Assembly: GCF_020829685.1 (NCBI RefSeq)
Contig: NZ_JAIVFR010000268.1
Location: 1 to 7,976 of the forward strand
From: Nostoc sp. CHAB 5715
GTDB taxonomy: Bacteria > Cyanobacteriota > Cyanobacteriia > Cyanobacteriales > Nostocaceae
DNA length: 7,976 nt
Direction of reading: 5' to 3'
Made by a program: the position numbers and the translations under genes. Shown one piece after another: positions 5,678 to 7,976 of the stretch. The notes beneath the pieces are model-generated. The model did not search any database and was not told the origin of the DNA. It saw only the letters and a program-made list of their open reading frames with translations. Numbering within the stretch: the first letter of the stretch is position 1; every line of letters begins with the position of its first letter.

Positions 5678-5712
5678 AGTTTCAGACGGGGATTTAAACC
5701 CCGACTGAAACT
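5678..5712. terminator. Strong hairpin downstream of the cheB-like gene
   Basis: AGTTTCAG (5678-5685), then CGGGG (5687-5691), loop ATTTAAA, CCCCG (5699-5703), and CTGAAACT (5705-5712) form a 13-bp stem with one A-A mismatch. It resembles a common cyanobacterial extragenic hairpin. It is placed to stop cheB transcription from the left and the vapBC-side transcript from the right, but lacks a T-run. Confidence 0.5.
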
Positions 5713-5741
5713 GAACTACGTGTTGACGTTGCGGGTCTTAA

Positions 5742-5765
5742 ACCCTTTAATTTACGAGAAAGGGT
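5742..5765. terminator. Small hairpin at the end of the VWA fragment
   Basis: ACCCTTT (5742-5748) and AAAGGGT (5759-5765) form a 7-bp stem with a 10-nt loop. It overlaps the stop codon of the fragment's reading frame. Weak support as a terminator for the minus-strand vapBC transcript. Confidence 0.25.
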
Positions 5766-5879
5766 AATTTATTAATTAAATCGGTAGTTTTGGCTGCTGT
5801 TTGCAGCATCGTGGCTGCACCAGTGCGATCGCCTTGTTGCAATTTCGCCTCGGCTAACTGGGTTTGGCGATACTTTGCT
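5747..5879 (-). pseudogene. Displaced 3' fragment of a VWA-domain gene
   Basis: Positions 5786-5879 match 7543-7636, inside the intact VWA-domain gene, at 87 of 94 bases. 65 bases (5811-5875) are identical. Read on the minus strand it encodes AKYRQTQLAEAKLQQGDR and onward through TGAATMLQTAAKT in the same frame, then continues with a different end (TDLINKLPFLVN) to TAA at 5747-5749. All seven differences from the intact copy fall at third codon positions and are silent. There is no start codon or ribosome site for it, and the homology begins directly at the vapC stop codon (5880-5882). It is therefore a gene remnant or recombination scar, not a gene in its own right. Confidence 0.8.
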
Positions 5880-6475
<596 letters not shown>

Positions 6476-6559
6476 TCAAACTCTTCGGTGGTTGTTAATC
6501 AATAAGTTAGGAATATGCGACTACTTTGTTGCTCAATTAAGGAATAAAATATTTTTTCT

Positions 6560-6625
6560 CGCTTTGCGCGGCAGTCGCTTCTCCTGTCGGAGACGCTGCG
6601 CGAACAAGTCGGGAAACCCGCTGTT
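6560..6625. repeat. Degenerate extragenic repeat in the 500-bp spacer
   Basis: The spacer 6473-6971 between vapB and the Imm32-like gene holds this block with TCTCC-TGTC-GGAGA and flanking GC-rich arms (CGCGGCAG against GCTGCGCG, imperfect), of the kind scattered in Nostocales genomes. It also holds a hairpin ATTGTTT-GTCA-AAACAAT (6683-6700). An 82-codon open frame on + here has no family resemblance. I see no gene between 6473 and 6827. Confidence 0.45.
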
Positions 6626-6827
6626 AGTGGAGCGATCTTTGCTGTTCGCATTCCTGGGGACAAGCAAATAAAAATGATAAGTATTGTTTGTCAAAACAAT
6701 AGAAGTTATGGGCGTGTACCTTCCCGTTCAAAATACATAAATGCTGTAGTAAAATGCCCTCCTGATACAACACAAGTATTACCGATTTAACTAACTCCGC
6801 AAATTAAAAAACACAGCTATTCTCCAA

Positions 6828-6932
6828 CTATAGCAGTCCTAAATCATTCGTGAACAATAAGATCCCCGACTTCTCAAAGAAGTCGGGGATCTGAGTCTCT
6901 CGATTTTCACAACTCATTTAGGATTGCTATAG
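6828..6932. mobile_element. MITE-like element, 105 bp, with 27-bp inverted ends and central hairpin
   Basis: The ends 6828-6854 (begins CTATAGCAGTCCTAAAT) and 6906-6932 (ends ATTTAGGATTGCTATAG) are reverse complements at 23 of 27 positions. The centre is a perfect 14-bp hairpin, GATCCCCGACTTCT / AGAAGTCGGGGATC with loop CAA (6861-6891). Both outer ends carry CTATAG, so insertion at a TA, as in IS630/Tc1-type elements, is possible but not shown. It lies 39 bp past the Imm32-like stop codon, so the central hairpin could also act as its transcription terminator. Confidence 0.65.
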
Positions 6933-6971
6933 TAACTTTATTGCACGTCTGTTCGGTTGCCGATGTACACA

Positions 6972-7364
6972 TTACTGAACTGAGATTATTAATAAAACTG
7001 AGGCAGGATCAACCCATTCATTTCCTTCGTAGTAGTCAAAGTGGTGATGATAGCCTGATTCTGTAGTAGTGTCAAAATTAAACCAGTCTGCAAACACTTC
7101 CAGTTTCTCTGGTGTTCCTTCAATCTTTAAAGAACTGCCATCAACCATAACCTTGAGAGAACAATCACTCTTACGAATGAGTAACGAATTTAAACAAGAA
7201 TCATAAGGTGCTGGGTCAAGTTCATTGACAGGAACACAAACTTGCACATCCTGAGCTTGAAGGAATTCAAGAATCGATTGACGAATGCTTCTCAAATCTT
7301 CCGGTGTACCTGATAGATCAATCTCACCGCCATAATGGTCGTCACTAAAACGGATATGAATCAT
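6972..7364 (-). CDS. Imm32-like immunity-type protein
   Basis: A 130-residue soluble protein without signal or membrane segments. The N-terminus IHIRFSDDHYGGEIDLSGTP plus EDLRSIRQSILEFL, a middle LKVMVDGSSLKIEGTPEKLEVFADWF, and an end HHHFDYYEGNEWVDPASVLLIISV resemble the Imm32 family, known as immunity proteins in polymorphic toxin loci. The resemblance is from memory of motifs, so it is moderate. I choose ATG at 7364 over a TTG five codons upstream; GGA stands 5 nt before it. The gene lies 43 bp after the VWA gene on the same strand, so the two are probably co-transcribed. No cognate toxin domain is recognisable in the window. Confidence 0.65.
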   Translation of the reverse strand: MIHIRFSDDHYGGEIDLSGTPEDLRSIRQSILEFLQAQDVQVCVPVNELDPAPYDSCLNSLLIRKSDCSLKVMVDGSSLKIEGTPEKLEVFADWFNFDTTTESGYHHHFDYYEGNEWVDPASVLLIISVQ

Positions 7365-7407
7365 ACTTGTCCATCTCAACCATCCATTACCTTAAGCTGG
7401 ATTTTTA

Positions 7408-7976
7408 CTATTCCTGTAAAACGGTTTTTGATACAATCCTAGTTTTCTTGAGGTCTGCTTCAGAAAGTTCTTCTCCAGCTTGCAAGCGAGTGGCAGAAGT
7501 TTGCAACACTGTCGCCGCCCCTTTATCTCCTATTTGTAAAGCGGTTTTAGCAGCCGTTTGTAGCATTGTGGCTGCACCAGTGCGATCGCCTTGTTGCAAT
7601 TTCGCCTCGGCTAACTGGGTTTGGCGATACTTAGCTAATGTTAAAATAGACTGTTGTACCTGGGGATTAGAATCTGGTTGATACGCCTGCACTACATCTG
7701 CATACACTGGCACAAGGGGCGAAAGTAAACCTTGTTCGTTAACCAACGGGTCATCATAACGGATTTGCAGATGAGCGATCGCTTGTTTCCCTTCTGGCAA
7801 TTGTCCCAGATAAATGTTCGCCAAAACTACCCGTTCTACATCCTGCATCAAATCTCCCAAACGCACAGCAAAGCTACCATCAGCTTCGGGTTCCACTGGT
7901 AACTCGATTGTGTCTGGGGCCACTTGGGCAATGGGTTTAAGTTCCGCTAATCGGACATTAGGCACTAGAGATAACA
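7408..7976 (-). CDS. VWA-domain protein, C-terminal part (5' end outside window)
   Basis: The frame stays open to the window edge. A GTG at 7965 is in frame, but the codons before it (LSLV-PNVRL) continue the protein, so the true start lies beyond. The visible 189 or so residues match the C-terminal half of cyanobacterial von Willebrand factor A-domain proteins: PNVRLAELKPIAQVAPDTIE, then a beta-rich segment FAVRLGDLMQDVERVVLANIYLG, then helical VYADVVQAYQPDSN, LAKYRQTQLAEAKLQQGDR. The end has an internal repeat, GDRTGAATMLQTAAK and GDKGAATVLQTSATR, then LSEADLKKTRIVSKTVLQ. The VWA fold with its metal site would be in the missing N-terminal half. VWA proteins mediate protein contacts; the specific role is unknown. 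A fragment of this gene is repeated at 5747-5879. Confidence 0.8.
   Translation of the reverse strand, partial: LSLVPNVRLAELKPIAQVAPDTIELPVEPEADGSFAVRLGDLMQDVERVVLANIYLGQLPEGKQAIAHLQIRYDDPLVNEQGLLSPLVPVYADVVQAYQPDSNPQVQQSILTLAKYRQTQLAEAKLQQGDRTGAATMLQTAAKTALQIGDKGAATVLQTSATRLQAGEELSEADLKKTRIVSKTVLQE

Noticed and set aside
5678..5712. Possible CRISPR repeat (GTTTCAG...CTGAAAC)
   Set aside because: It occurs once, with no regularly spaced copies or spacers and no cas genes. It is better explained as an extragenic hairpin.
7367..7681. 104-codon + strand frame antisense to the VWA gene
   Set aside because: Its cysteine- and alanine-rich translation comes from the reverse of the GAATMLQTAAK-type repeat; the minus-strand frame is the coding one.

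Overview
The window looks like an accessory or intergenic-rich stretch of a filamentous, Nostoc-like cyanobacterium. Four perfect GCGATCGC (HIP1) octamers are visible (2340-2347, 5825-5832, 7582-7589, 7775-7782). There are also AAAATTC heptamer repeats and many hairpin-type dispersed repeats of the kind that fill Nostocales spacers. Several proteins (PIN/TRAM, VWA C-terminus, Rpn-like nuclease) have a cyanobacterial flavour. The genus is inference; no rRNA or tRNA is present to anchor it.

Layout. 1-681 (+) is the 3' part of a PIN/TRAM-domain gene. It converges on an Rpn-like PD-(D/E)XK nuclease gene (745-1539, -), and a strong bidirectional terminator hairpin lies between them. A repeat-filled spacer (1540-1849) follows, then a YaeR/GloA2-type VOC gene (1850-2236, -). 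A degenerate repeat spacer with a TATAAT box leads into a two-gene toxin-antitoxin operon on + (DUF433 antitoxin and DUF5615 PIN-like toxin, overlapping by 17 bp, 2572-3172). Directly after it is an array of 62-bp tandem repeats (about 4.5 copies). Next comes a MITE-like element of about 220 bp, packed with hairpins and bounded by 32-bp imperfect inverted repeats. A Crp/Fnr-type regulator (4061-4750, -) is divergent from a stand-alone CheB methylesterase-domain gene (4992-5615, +), with a perfect 21-bp dyad in the shared promoter region.

The right third is on the minus strand. A VWA-domain gene enters from the right edge (7408-7976, 5' end outside the window). It is followed after 43 bp by an Imm32-like gene (6972-7364), a 105-bp MITE-like element, a second toxin-antitoxin pair (DUF2281-like antitoxin and VapC PIN toxin, 5880-6472), and a short in-frame fragment of the VWA gene's 3' region abutting the vapC stop codon.

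How it fits together. The two toxin-antitoxin modules, the Imm32-like gene, the Rpn-like nuclease and the dense repeats suggest a plastic region. The crp-like/cheB pair is the only obvious signalling unit, and no chemoreceptor, CheA or CheR is in view. I do not see a clearly new biological system. The best leads are the displaced VWA fragment, in which every difference from the intact gene falls at a third codon position and is silent, and the paired 62-bp repeat array next to a toxin-antitoxin operon.
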